Below are positions 1 through 6,052 of a DNA stretch of 10,929 nucleotides, in pieces. The first letter of the stretch is position 1, and each line of letters opens with the position of its first letter. The position numbers and the translations under genes were made by a program. The notes beneath the pieces are model-generated. The model was not told where the DNA came from and made no database searches. It saw only the letters and a list, made by a program, of their open reading frames with translations. This DNA comes from Desulfobulbaceae bacterium UBA5173 (GTDB lineage Bacteria; Desulfobacterota; Desulfobulbia; Desulfobulbales; Desulfobulbaceae): positions 1-10,929 of the forward strand of contig DHWV01000052.1 in NCBI GenBank assembly GCA_002413355.1, written 5' to 3'.

Positions 1-233
1 TGGATCAGGCAGGCACTTCTGCCTGCGCTGCCAAACGGAGCTGTTGTTGTCATGGACAATGCCTCATTCCATAAATCTGAGAGGATTCAGGAGGCGGTTG
101 AAGCTGCTGGATGCCTCCTTGAATATCTTCCGCCGTATCTGAACCCTATAGAGCATAAATGGGCGCAAGCAAGAGCTTCTCAAAAAAAAGCTGCGCTGCT
201 CGACCGATGAATTTTTTCAGCAGCCTATATTGT
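1..233 (+). pseudogene. IS630-family transposase, 3' fragment, frameshifted and interrupted
   Basis: The window opens inside a transposase gene. Frame 1 reads the C-terminal part of an IS630-type DDE domain: VVVMDNASFHKS (residues 16-27, second catalytic Asp) and LPPYLNPIEHKWAQA (residues 43-57, catalytic Glu in NPIE). Frame 1 stops at 208-210. The typical continuation KKLRCSTDEFF appears instead in frame 2, starting at the A8 tract 182-189. One surplus A in that homopolymer would explain the switch, although a translational frameshift cannot be excluded. The frame-2 reading then runs into MITE copy 1 at about 234. The 5' end of the gene lies outside the window. The family call rests on the two motifs and is firm; the gene is probably dead. 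Confidence 0.85.
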
Positions 234-348
234 TAGGAGTTACGCAGTTGAGTTTACAACTCGTTGATTTTGTTCAACTGCGGTTTATGCAACTAAAATT
301 CAACTCACTGTAACAATTGAATTTTAGATTTTAACTGCGTAACTCCTA
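234..348 (-). mobile_element. MITE copy 1 (115 bp, non-coding, inverted-repeat ends)
   Basis: Both ends carry the inverted repeat TAGGAGTTACGCAGTT (234-249 and 333-348, 16 bp perfect). No gene lies between them. Its reverse complement aligns over nearly the whole length with copies at 5797 and 6682, sharing the inner block CAGTTGAACAAAATCAACG, so this copy is in the opposite orientation. It sits in the 3' end of the IS630-type transposase gene. The five bases on each side are ATTGT and ACTGT, a possible 5-bp target duplication with one mismatch. It has no transposase of its own. Confidence 0.85.
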
Positions 349-429
349 ACTGTAGTCATTTTATTGCGCTGTAGCTATAGACGCTGATTTTTTTTGAACA
401 GGCGGCTGTTAAGCGTTTCAAGGCATCAC
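349..429. other. IS630 tail and spacer with no recognised gene
   Basis: This AT-rich stretch lies between MITE copy 1 and the small ORF at 430-549. The first ~30 bases are probably the remaining right end of the IS630-type element. A T8 run at 388-395 precedes a weak stem AACAG/CTGTT. Because the T-run lies before the stem on the plus strand, it does not make a terminator for either strand. I see no RNA gene or promoter here. Confidence 0.4.
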
Positions 430-549
430 CTATTCCACGCTGACTGCATCCGAATCGTTCCGCCCGTTCATGGCATCAGGGTACAGTTCCACGTCACGAA
501 CGAGAAGCGGCATATCAATTTTGGTCGCAGGCTTGTTCCTGATAGGCAT
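430..549 (-). CDS. Possible 39-residue ORF behind the RdgC partner gene
   Basis: An ATG lies four bases after the stop of the upstream gene (554-556). It opens a 39-codon frame beginning MPIRNKPATKIDMPLLVRDV and ending in ...DAVSVE with TAG at 430-432. The close coupling suggests translation by read-on from the upstream gene. There is no clear Shine-Dalgarno sequence. The composition is ordinary for a soluble peptide: mixed charge, no membrane segment, no low complexity. No family is recognised. It could be a genuine small protein, the stump of a third operon gene lost when mobile elements entered on its left, or chance. Existence as a gene is uncertain. Confidence 0.25.
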   Translation of the reverse strand: MPIRNKPATKIDMPLLVRDVELYPDAMNGRNDSDAVSVE

Positions 550-553
550 TGCT

Positions 554-1114
554 TTAGCTATATGCAGTTGTTGCCAGCTCTGCGCCGCTGCTGATCCATT
601 GCCGCAGCTTGGCCAGTTCCTTAGGCCATGCGTCAGAGGTGCGGAGCATCAGGAAGCGGCGGAAGAGAGCGTTGACCAGCTCAATGCCCTCCTCAATCAG
701 GGAGACGCGCTCCAATATCTGCCCCTCCAGGCCGGCGCGGTCATCGCCGCCGCCGTCTTCTCCGGCTGTGGCAGGCAGTTTCATGCTACGGAACTCCAGC
801 GTGGCCGCAGTCAAGGTGAAGCTGTATTCGCGCTCCTCGCTGCCGATCTTCAACCGGGCCTGCTCAGGCCGCTTACCAAGGGCCAGACCAGCGCGAGCCT
901 CTTTCAGCTCAGTCAGTTGCCCCCGGCAGACCAGCTTCTCGCACTCTGCGCCTTCGCCGCATTCCAGCAGCATGTGCTTTTCAAACACCACCGGCACCTC
1001 GCCCCGGTCAGGCAGGCTGACACTGCCGCCGCGTTCCTCTGAACTGCACCAGAGCCAAATCAGGAATTCTTGGCCGAGAAAGCGTTTCTCTTCTATCGCA
1101 TCAAGCAAATCCAT
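554..1114 (-). CDS. RdgC-associated conserved protein (second gene of rdgC-like pair)
   Basis: This 186-residue protein begins MDLLDAIEEKRFLGQEFLIWLW. GGAG lies eight bases before the ATG, and the gene starts 17 bases after the rdgC-like stop, so the two form one transcript. The opening block (RFLGQEFLIWLW, residues 11-22) resembles a segment I associate from memory with RdgC-type proteins in other deltaproteobacteria. The rest is a mixed alpha/beta soluble protein with no signal peptide or membrane helix. A Gly/Asp-rich linker (about residues 117-124) precedes a helical C-terminus. The inferred role is partner or second half of an RdgC-like DNA-binding protein that acts with RecA-dependent recombination. 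The function of this half is not established, and the family assignment should be checked by profile search. Confidence 0.7.
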   Translation of the reverse strand: MDLLDAIEEKRFLGQEFLIWLWCSSEERGGSVSLPDRGEVPVVFEKHMLLECGEGAECEKLVCRGQLTELKEARAGLALGKRPEQARLKIGSEEREYSFTLTAATLEFRSMKLPATAGEDGGGDDRAGLEGQILERVSLIEEGIELVNALFRRFLMLRTSDAWPKELAKLRQWISSGAELATTAYS

Positions 1115-1131
1115 GTTGTGTTCTCCAAAGG

Positions 1132-1737
1132 TCAGATGAGGGAGGCGGGCTGAAGGGTTTCGAGCTTGGCGGCAGTCTTTTCATCCACTAGCTGTAAGGC
1201 GGTGTTCCACGGCACCTGCATAACCAACGAGAGGCCGAAGGTCTCCTTAAACAGTTCCTCAAGCAAAGCTAGCGGCTTGCGGCCATTGGAGAAAAACAGC
1301 ACTGTACCTTGCGGCACGTTCCAGCAGAGATCATAGACCGCAGGCACAGGCGGCGACTTGCGCATCAGCTCTGCCTTGATCCGTTCCTTGATCTCCAAGC
1401 GAAGGGTGCGGCCTATGCGACGCAAATCCTTTTCCTCCTTGATCCGTGCCTCCTCCTTGGCTGCGAACTTCTTCAGCACCGCACCAGGCACCTTGCGTTC
1501 GTCAACCCGCATAGAAAGGGCCACGTAATCGCCAGCGGAATAGGAGCCATAGGCAAATTTGGAGTCAAACATGTCGCCGACCGAGACCCAGCCAACGGAA
1601 AACTCATCCAGCGTGTCATCAATATCCTTGAAGCTGCGCTTCTCAATCTGCTCGGCGATGAAATCCCAGGCATTGCCGGGAAGCTCGCCCTCCACCGTGA
1701 AGCGGGTAAAGGAGGCTGTGCCTGCTAAGAGACCCAT
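1132..1737 (-). CDS. rdgC: RdgC-like recombination-associated protein
   Basis: The 201-residue protein begins MGLLAGTASFTRFTVEGELP and contains VGWVSVGDMFD (about residues 48-58), features of the RdgC (PF04381) family. In gammaproteobacteria RdgC is a ring-shaped double-stranded-DNA-binding protein of about 300 residues that limits RecA loading. This one is shorter and is followed by a second gene, so the family's usual length may be split across the pair. I chose the internal ATG at 1737. AGGA sits eight bases before it, and the alternative upstream ATG at 1755 would overlap that ribosome-binding site. The protein is soluble, with a charged helical middle (EEARIKEEKDLRRIGRTLRLEIKERIKAEL). 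It is transcribed divergently from folE2. The family call is likely; the precise function is inferred. Confidence 0.75.
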   Translation of the reverse strand: MGLLAGTASFTRFTVEGELPGNAWDFIAEQIEKRSFKDIDDTLDEFSVGWVSVGDMFDSKFAYGSYSAGDYVALSMRVDERKVPGAVLKKFAAKEEARIKEEKDLRRIGRTLRLEIKERIKAELMRKSPPVPAVYDLCWNVPQGTVLFFSNGRKPLALLEELFKETFGLSLVMQVPWNTALQLVDEKTAAKLETLQPASLI

Positions 1738-1842
1738 AGAACGTATCCTGTGCAATAAAAGTATGTCCGGCCTGATGGCCGCCCGTAGAAAACTGCCCGA
1801 ACCTTATAACAAAGCAGCGAGGGAGGCAACAGGGAAGTGCAG

Positions 1843-1879
1843 AGGACAGGCCGAGCACGAAAAAAGGCTTGCCTGTCCT
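1843..1879. promoter_or_regulatory. 9-bp perfect dyad in the rdgC/folE2 divergent intergenic region
   Basis: AGGACAGGC (1843-1851) and GCCTGTCCT (1871-1879) are perfect reverse complements separated by 19 bases that include an A-tract. No T-run follows on either strand, so it is not a standard intrinsic terminator. It may be an operator for one or both divergent genes, or a stem in the folE2 leader RNA. The rest of the 208-bp gap (1738-1945) shows no promoter I would defend. Confidence 0.45.
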
Positions 1880-1945
1880 GCGCCTTATCTATTACTCTTC
1901 GCGCATTTCTTCTTTTCCGCCGCCGACCCCTGATGAGGCTCCATC

Positions 1946-2752
1946 ATGACCCTGCCCCGCATGACGACAGAGATTCTTCCCGACATCCAGAACATGGGCG
2001 ATTCCAGAGGCATCGCCATCAACAAGGTCGGCATCAAGAAGTTCAGGCTGCCTGTTGTTGTTCAGGACCGCCAGCATAAGGGGCAGCATACCGTGGCAGA
2101 CTGTAGCATGTACGTCAACCTGCCCAGCGATTTCAAAGGCACGCACATGTCGCGCTTTGCAGAAATCCTCAATGCGGATGAATTTGCCATCACGCTGCAA
2201 TCGCTGAAAGACACACTGCGGCGGATGACTGAGCTACTTCATGCCAGAGATGCGTATCTGGAGCTTGCCTTCTGCTATTTTATCAGGAAGACCGCGCCAG
2301 TGTCTGGCATTGCCAGCATGATGGATTACCAGGTGACACTGATGGGCGAGCTGGTTGACGGCAAATATGCGGTGTTTGTCAAGACTGTGGTGCCGGTCAC
2401 GAGCCTCTGTCCTTGCTCAAAGGAAATTTCGCAGCACGGGGCGCACAACCAGCGCTCGTACGTCACTGTGACGGTCGAGCTGAAGCGCTTTGTCTGGATT
2501 GAGGAGATCATCCGCATCATTGAGCAGGCAGGCTCCTGCGAGGTCTATGGCATCCTTAAGCGGCCTGATGAAAAGTACGTGACGGAAAAAGCCTACGAAA
2601 ACCCGAAGTTTGTCGAAGACATTGTCCGGGATGTTGCGGTGCAGCTCAATGCCGACGAACGCATTGCCGCCTATGAGATTGAATCAGAGAATGTCGAGTC
2701 CATCCACAATCATTCCGCCATCGCAGTGATCACCCGCGACAAGCGAATTTGA
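1946..2752 (+). CDS. folE2: GTP cyclohydrolase FolE2 (type IB)
   Basis: This 268-residue protein is full length for the family. FolE2 converts GTP to 7,8-dihydroneopterin triphosphate, the first step of folate synthesis and also the entry to queuosine-type deazapurines. Recognised blocks are DSRGIAINKVGIKKFRLPV (residues 19-37), the metal/active-site segment SLCPCSKEISQHGAHNQRS (153-171, Cys155, Cys157, His164, His167), FVEDIVRDV (222-230) and NVESIHNHSAIA (249-260). The ATG at 1946 is preceded by GAGG at a usable distance and matches the normal N-terminus. FolE2 is the alternative to zinc-dependent FolE and is often zinc-regulated in other bacteria; no Zur box is evident here. It converges on the next gene with a 4-bp gap. 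Assignment is secure. Confidence 0.95.
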   Translation: MTLPRMTTEILPDIQNMGDSRGIAINKVGIKKFRLPVVVQDRQHKGQHTVADCSMYVNLPSDFKGTHMSRFAEILNADEFAITLQSLKDTLRRMTELLHARDAYLELAFCYFIRKTAPVSGIASMMDYQVTLMGELVDGKYAVFVKTVVPVTSLCPCSKEISQHGAHNQRSYVTVTVELKRFVWIEEIIRIIEQAGSCEVYGILKRPDEKYVTEKAYENPKFVEDIVRDVAVQLNADERIAAYEIESENVESIHNHSAIAVITRDKRI

Positions 2753-2756
2753 TTCT

Positions 2757-3983
2757 TCACTCCCAGCCAGCCAGTGCGCCGCTGCGTGAGCGCGGCAATT
2801 CGGCCTGCTCTTTGCGCACCGGCAGATACCAGCGCAGGCCGTCAATGATCATCAACAGGCCCGCTCCTATGAGCAAGGCATCAAAGGCGGTGTTCCAGCC
2901 AAGGCCGAAGTAGAGCATCAAGCCCACGCCAAAGCTGAAGAAGCTTACGCCGGTGCGGGTGAAGGCCAAACCAGTGCGGGCGCGAGCGTAGATCGTTCGA
3001 TAGCAGGCGGCCACCGTGCGCTGGGCTGCGAGGACATTGCGCTCGCGGGCCAAGTGGGTGCGCTCGCGGCTGGGCGGGGCAGGAAAGAGTATGGTTGAGT
3101 AGTCTGCCAGCATGTCGCTCAGGCGGGCAAGCATGGTTGTGCCGGTTTGAGACGGCGGCAGGCTTACTTTGATCTCTTCTGGGAAATGGTATTGTTCGAG
3201 AAAGGAAATGGTGGCCGCAGTCACTTCCATGATCGTCTGGTTGCCGGGCGGGCGTAGCTGCGAACGCCGAATTCCCAGATACACCGCAATCCCTGCGCCA
3301 TTGCAGAGCACGCCCACGCCCAGTAGGAGAAACGCCGCAGGCGCGGGTAGGCGTGACGGGCTGAGGCGCAGCAGGGTCATGGCAAGGGTGATCAGCGAGA
3401 GACCAAAGCGGCCAAAGGCTAAGGCGGTGCGTGCCTTGGCCATGTCTGTGCGGCAGCAAGCCAGCAGGGTACGCCATTGGGCCATGGTGTTGCGCCAGAA
3501 AGCCAGGCCGGTGCGCTCAGTTCCGATAAGCAGGCCTGGAGGCGCGTGCAAGTAATCTTGGACAAACCACTGGATGTCCTCTGGCAAGGTCACGAGGCAG
3601 GAGTAGCGAACCGGGCCGAGCAGTCGTGCCACTGAGGCAGGCAAGCTCGGTGCATCTGGCTTGGCCGCCGCAATTGTCACCTCGCCGCTTTGCTCAAGGA
3701 TAATGGGAAACCAACCCTCTCGCAGGAGTTCCGCCGGGGCCAGCTTGGGCAGAAACTCAGGCGGGATGGGAAGCCGTTCGTCGTACTCAACCGCTGGGCA
3801 GCCGTAGATTTCTGCCAAGGTCTCCAGTAAGACAGCGCGGGGCAGGTCATATTCATACACCAGCACGGTTGCCGGAGCGAGGCCGCGCAGTTCCGCCGCT
3901 TGGCCGATTTCTGCCAAGGTTGCTTCTGGCAACACGCCCTTGCGGGCCAAGGCCATCAGAAGAGGAGAGTTACTCAGTTGCAC
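2757..3983 (-). CDS. MshEN-like / double DUF202 membrane protein with Arg-Thr heptad arrays
   Basis: This protein has about 408 residues, with a probable GTG start at 3983 overlapping the upstream gene by 14 bp. No good Shine-Dalgarno sequence is seen, and in-frame starts also exist at 4025 and 4055. Residues ~5-140 resemble the GspE/MshE N-terminal domain (LLMALARKGVLPEATLAEI, later YGCPAVEYDERLPIP). Two DUF202-like modules follow. The first has R at 157, 164, 171, 178, 185 and 192; the second at 308, 315, 322, 329, 336 and 343. All are exactly seven apart, mostly in RTxxAxx units. Each array runs into two hydrophobic helices (about 196-211 and 215-236; 346-360 and 366-383). The protein ends with WYLPVRKEQAELP, a motif shared with the neighbour. 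It is an inner-membrane protein of unknown function, a paralogue of the upstream gene and likely co-transcribed with it. Confidence 0.75.
   Translation of the reverse strand: MQLSNSPLLMALARKGVLPEATLAEIGQAAELRGLAPATVLVYEYDLPRAVLLETLAEIYGCPAVEYDERLPIPPEFLPKLAPAELLREGWFPIILEQSGEVTIAAAKPDAPSLPASVARLLGPVRYSCLVTLPEDIQWFVQDYLHAPPGLLIGTERTGLAFWRNTMAQWRTLLACCRTDMAKARTALAFGRFGLSLITLAMTLLRLSPSRLPAPAAFLLLGVGVLCNGAGIAVYLGIRRSQLRPPGNQTIMEVTAATISFLEQYHFPEEIKVSLPPSQTGTTMLARLSDMLADYSTILFPAPPSRERTHLARERNVLAAQRTVAACYRTIYARARTGLAFTRTGVSFFSFGVGLMLYFGLGWNTAFDALLIGAGLLMIIDGLRWYLPVRKEQAELPRSRSGALAGWE
2952..3062 (-). repeat. 21-bp (heptad) coding repeat, six units, second array of the downstream gene
   Basis: Six consecutive seven-residue units begin with R-T or R-N: RTHLARE, RNVLAAQ, RTVAACY, RTIYARA, RTGLAFT, then RT entering the first membrane helix. 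The period is exact at 21 bases. A matching six-unit array lies at 3405-3515 in the same gene. Confidence 0.8.
3405..3515 (-). repeat. 21-bp (heptad) coding repeat, six units, first array of the downstream gene
   Basis: The units read RTGLAFW, RNTMAQW, RTLLACC, RTDMAKA, RTALAFG and RF, with R every seven residues. The last unit has lost the Thr (R-F), as if this module were under weaker constraint than the others. Confidence 0.75.
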
Positions 3984-5517
3984 GTGGGAATACCGTTTTT
4001 TGCCAGCAGCGCGAGGGCTTGCCATAGTCTGCCAGCATGATTTCCAAATCGGCAAAGCAATAAGGCAGCTCCTGCCGCGCCCGCTCTGCCGGAAGCATCC
4101 AATAAAAGCCGTCTGCTGTCAATGCTGTGCCGCCGAGAATGAGCAGCCAGTCTATCAACTGCCACAGTATGCCTGCCTCCGGGAAAGAGACCAAGAAGGT
4201 GATGCCGATTAGCAGAATACTCAGGCCGGTGCGGATAAAGGCCATGCCCGTGCGTGCGCGTGCCATCACCGTGCGCAAACGGGCCATGACGTTGCGGCGG
4301 TCAGCTAAGACGGTGCGTTCCAAGGCCAAGCCGGTGGTGGCCCATACGCCCGGCGCATGGGAACGGCGCACCGGCGGGGTGCGCAAGACCGAAGTGTTTG
4401 CCTCTGGGCAGCTCTGGCTGTGTGGGAAGAAGAAATCCCAGATTGTCGCCGCCTTGCCCGCCTCTTCCACCGAGGCCTGCCCCTCTTCGCCTGCGGCCCG
4501 GCCTTTCTTATACCAGAAAAAGCCTTCCAGTGCCATGAATACACCAACCGCCATCAGGCTGTAGTCCAGTACCCGCCACGTGCTGGCCGGAAAGGCCCGC
4601 AGCATACCGAAGCCCAACGAGAAAAAGGCGAGGCCGGTGCGGACAAAGGCCAAGCCCGTGCGCACCTTGGCCATGCGGGTGCGGTAGCAGGCCAAGGTGG
4701 TGCGTTCCTCGGCCATGTCGGTGCGGTCGCTGGCGAGAAAGCGGCGGCGCATCAACGGCGTGAGTTTTGTCCAGCCAGCCCGCAAGGCAGCGGCACCGGG
4801 CGTTTCAGGCAAACGGCGGAAGCGCGGGAAATCTGCTTCGTTCTCTGCGGCCAAGACCGTGCTGCCGTTGGTGGGCACGGTACTGCCGCAGGACGGCAGA
4901 CGACTTTTCACCCGGCGGGCAGGCAGATAGCGGCAGAGACTGTCAACACCAATCCAAGCACCGAGGGCAAAGAGCGGCAGTTCGAGGATAAAGAGCGTGC
5001 CAAAGCCAAAGACTCGCACGCCCAGCAGGGCAATGGTCATGAACGAGAGCGAGGTGCGGATGGAAGCAAGGCCAGTCCTGCTTTTCGCCATCAAGGTGCG
5101 GTAATGCGCAAACAGCGAGCGGTGGCCAGCGAAGTAGGTGCGCACCCGCGCCAACGGCGTGCGGCCCGCTTCCAAGGGAAAGCCCGGATTCAGATCAAAG
5201 CTGTGCTCCAGCACACGGCTGAAGTCATACGGCAGAGTGAGGACAAACTCCAGCTCCACCTCGCCTATGGTTTGCCGGACCGCAGCAGCAACCTCATGCG
5301 GAGCGCGCCAGGTGAGCACTCTGACCTTGTCTTGCGTCACCGAGAGCGGCAGCCAGCCTTCCTGCCGCAACGGCTCCGCCTCTAACTGAATGAGAATCAG
5401 GAAAGGGATGCTGACCCTTTCACTGTATTCAAGAACAGGGCAGCCGTACTGCGCGGTAAGGGCTTGTAGCTGCTCGTGTTTGGCAAGGCCGATGGGTGGT
5501 GGTATCACATTGTTCAT
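3970..5517 (-). CDS. Triple DUF202 membrane protein with Arg-Thr heptads; probably 5'-truncated
   Basis: This frame of 515 residues has three DUF202-like modules. Heptad arginines are at 119, 126, 133, 140, 147, 154; at 265, 272, 279, 286, 293; and at 401, 408, 415, 422, 429. Each array is followed by two hydrophobic helices (about 156-197, 295-335, 431-475). Linkers are Pro/Cys-rich, and YLPARRVKSRLP (197-208) and WMLPAERARQELP (473-485) repeat after the membrane part. Residues ~15-40 (LAKHEQLQALTAQYGCPVLEYSERVSIP) align with the middle of the downstream paralogue's MshEN-like domain, so roughly 45 N-terminal residues are missing. The ATG at 5517 is two bases from the IS5-type element end, whose terminal repeat supplies AAGAGG as a ribosome-binding site. 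Function is unknown; expression after truncation is uncertain. Confidence 0.75.
   Translation of the reverse strand: MNNVIPPPIGLAKHEQLQALTAQYGCPVLEYSERVSIPFLILIQLEAEPLRQEGWLPLSVTQDKVRVLTWRAPHEVAAAVRQTIGEVELEFVLTLPYDFSRVLEHSFDLNPGFPLEAGRTPLARVRTYFAGHRSLFAHYRTLMAKSRTGLASIRTSLSFMTIALLGVRVFGFGTLFILELPLFALGAWIGVDSLCRYLPARRVKSRLPSCGSTVPTNGSTVLAAENEADFPRFRRLPETPGAAALRAGWTKLTPLMRRRFLASDRTDMAEERTTLACYRTRMAKVRTGLAFVRTGLAFFSLGFGMLRAFPASTWRVLDYSLMAVGVFMALEGFFWYKKGRAAGEEGQASVEEAGKAATIWDFFFPHSQSCPEANTSVLRTPPVRRSHAPGVWATTGLALERTVLADRRNVMARLRTVMARARTGMAFIRTGLSILLIGITFLVSFPEAGILWQLIDWLLILGGTALTADGFYWMLPAERARQELPYCFADLEIMLADYGKPSRCWQKTVFPRATE
4228..4317 (-). repeat. 21-bp (heptad) coding repeat, third array of the upstream gene
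   Basis: The units read RTVLADR, RNVMARL, RTVMARA, RTGMAFI and RT, with arginine at every seventh residue (401-429) and then a membrane helix GLSILLIGITFLVSF. Confidence 0.8.
4636..4725 (-). repeat. 21-bp (heptad) coding repeat, second array of the upstream gene
   Basis: The units read RTDMAEE, RTTLACY, RTRMAKV, RTGLAFV and RT (residues 265-294). Arg258 in the preceding RRR keeps the same phase, so the array may once have had six units. Confidence 0.8.
5053..5163 (-). repeat. 21-bp (heptad) coding repeat, first array of the upstream gene
   Basis: The units read RTPLARV, RTYFAGH, RSLFAHY, RTLMAKS, RTGLASI and RT (residues 119-155). It has six in-phase arginines, one with Ser in place of Thr. 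Confidence 0.8.
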
Positions 5518-5796
5518 TAGACCTCTTGCATAAGTTGTGTTCCATATGGCAATCTATGCACATGAGATATGAAACAGTGCAGGGCCTCAGCGATGAGGAT
5601 TTCAGACGGTCAACAGGGGTTCAGCGCAGCACATTTGATACTATGCTGAAAACGGTCAAGGAAATCTTGCGTGATTTTGGTCGGCCTCCCAAATTGAGCC
5701 GTGCTGACCAGCTCCTGCTAACACTAATGTATTGGCGCGAATATCGCACCGAATTTCACATTGGTCTTGCCTATGGCATCAGCGAATCGACTGTAT

Positions 5797-5898
5797 TAGG
5801 AGTTACGCAGTTGAAATCTGAAATTCAATTATTACAGCACGTTGAATTTCAGCGACATAAATCGCCAGTTGAACAAAATCAACGGGTTGTAAATCCTA
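5797..5898 (+). mobile_element. MITE copy 2 (102 bp) inside the IS5-type transposase gene
   Basis: It begins TAGGAGTTACGCAGTTGAAA and follows the copy-1/copy-3 consensus up to GTTGTAAATCC. It then jumps to the terminal TA, lacking about 14 bases that include almost all of the right inverted repeat. It is flanked by TGTAT on both sides (5792-5796 and 5899-5903). The uninterrupted gene would read GAC-TGTAT-GTCGG, which encodes STVCR in frame, so TGTAT is a 5-bp target duplication (4 bp if one end base is assigned differently). With one end missing this copy should be immobile. Confidence 0.9.
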
Positions 5899-6045
5899 TG
5901 TATGTCGGACGATTAAAAAGATTGAAAACACGCTCATGCAATCGGAACAATTTCACCTATCAAACAAGAAGGCACTTCAATCCGGCAGTATGGCATTTGA
6001 AATTATTCTCGTCGATGCGACTGAGCAGCCAGTTGAACGCCCTCA

Positions 6046-6052
6046 AAAAAAC
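6046..6052 (+). other. Slippery heptamer A AAA AAC (candidate -1 frameshift site)
   Basis: In the incoming transposase frame the codons are CAA AAA AAC, the classic X XXY YYZ arrangement. The downstream DDE-core reading (QRHQYSGKRKCHTQKAQVIADM) is in the -1 frame from here. Without slippage the frame ends about 22 codons later. IS5-family elements of some groups use such a site to join two ORFs. It could equally be a lost A in an A8 tract. Confidence 0.55.

Noticed and set aside
388..415. T8 run with an adjacent AACAG/CTGTT stem as a terminator
   Set aside because: On the plus strand the T-run comes before the stem, and on the minus strand the run is A, so neither strand has the stem-then-U order.
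470..1139. Long plus-strand open frames opposite the RdgC partner gene
   Set aside because: They are mirror frames of a well-supported minus-strand gene in GC-rich DNA. They lack ribosome-binding sites and recognisable domains.
3970..4055. A frameshift joining the triple-DUF202 gene to the downstream paralogue as one long protein
   Set aside because: The downstream frame begins a fresh MshEN-like domain at the overlap, and the upstream frame ends after a complete module with its usual tail. Two overlapping genes explain this better, though a GTG start without a good ribosome-binding site leaves some doubt.
2952..5163. CRISPR-like or intergenic tandem repeats
   Set aside because: The 21-bp periodicity is coding (RTxxAxx heptads), diverged at the DNA level and has no spacers.
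4357..5385. A 342-codon plus-strand frame opposite the triple-DUF202 gene
   Set aside because: Its composition (alternating Gly/Ala/Gln/Arg) is what the antisense of 21-bp R-T repeats yields. It has no Shine-Dalgarno sequence or domain, and the minus strand has membrane helices and family motifs.
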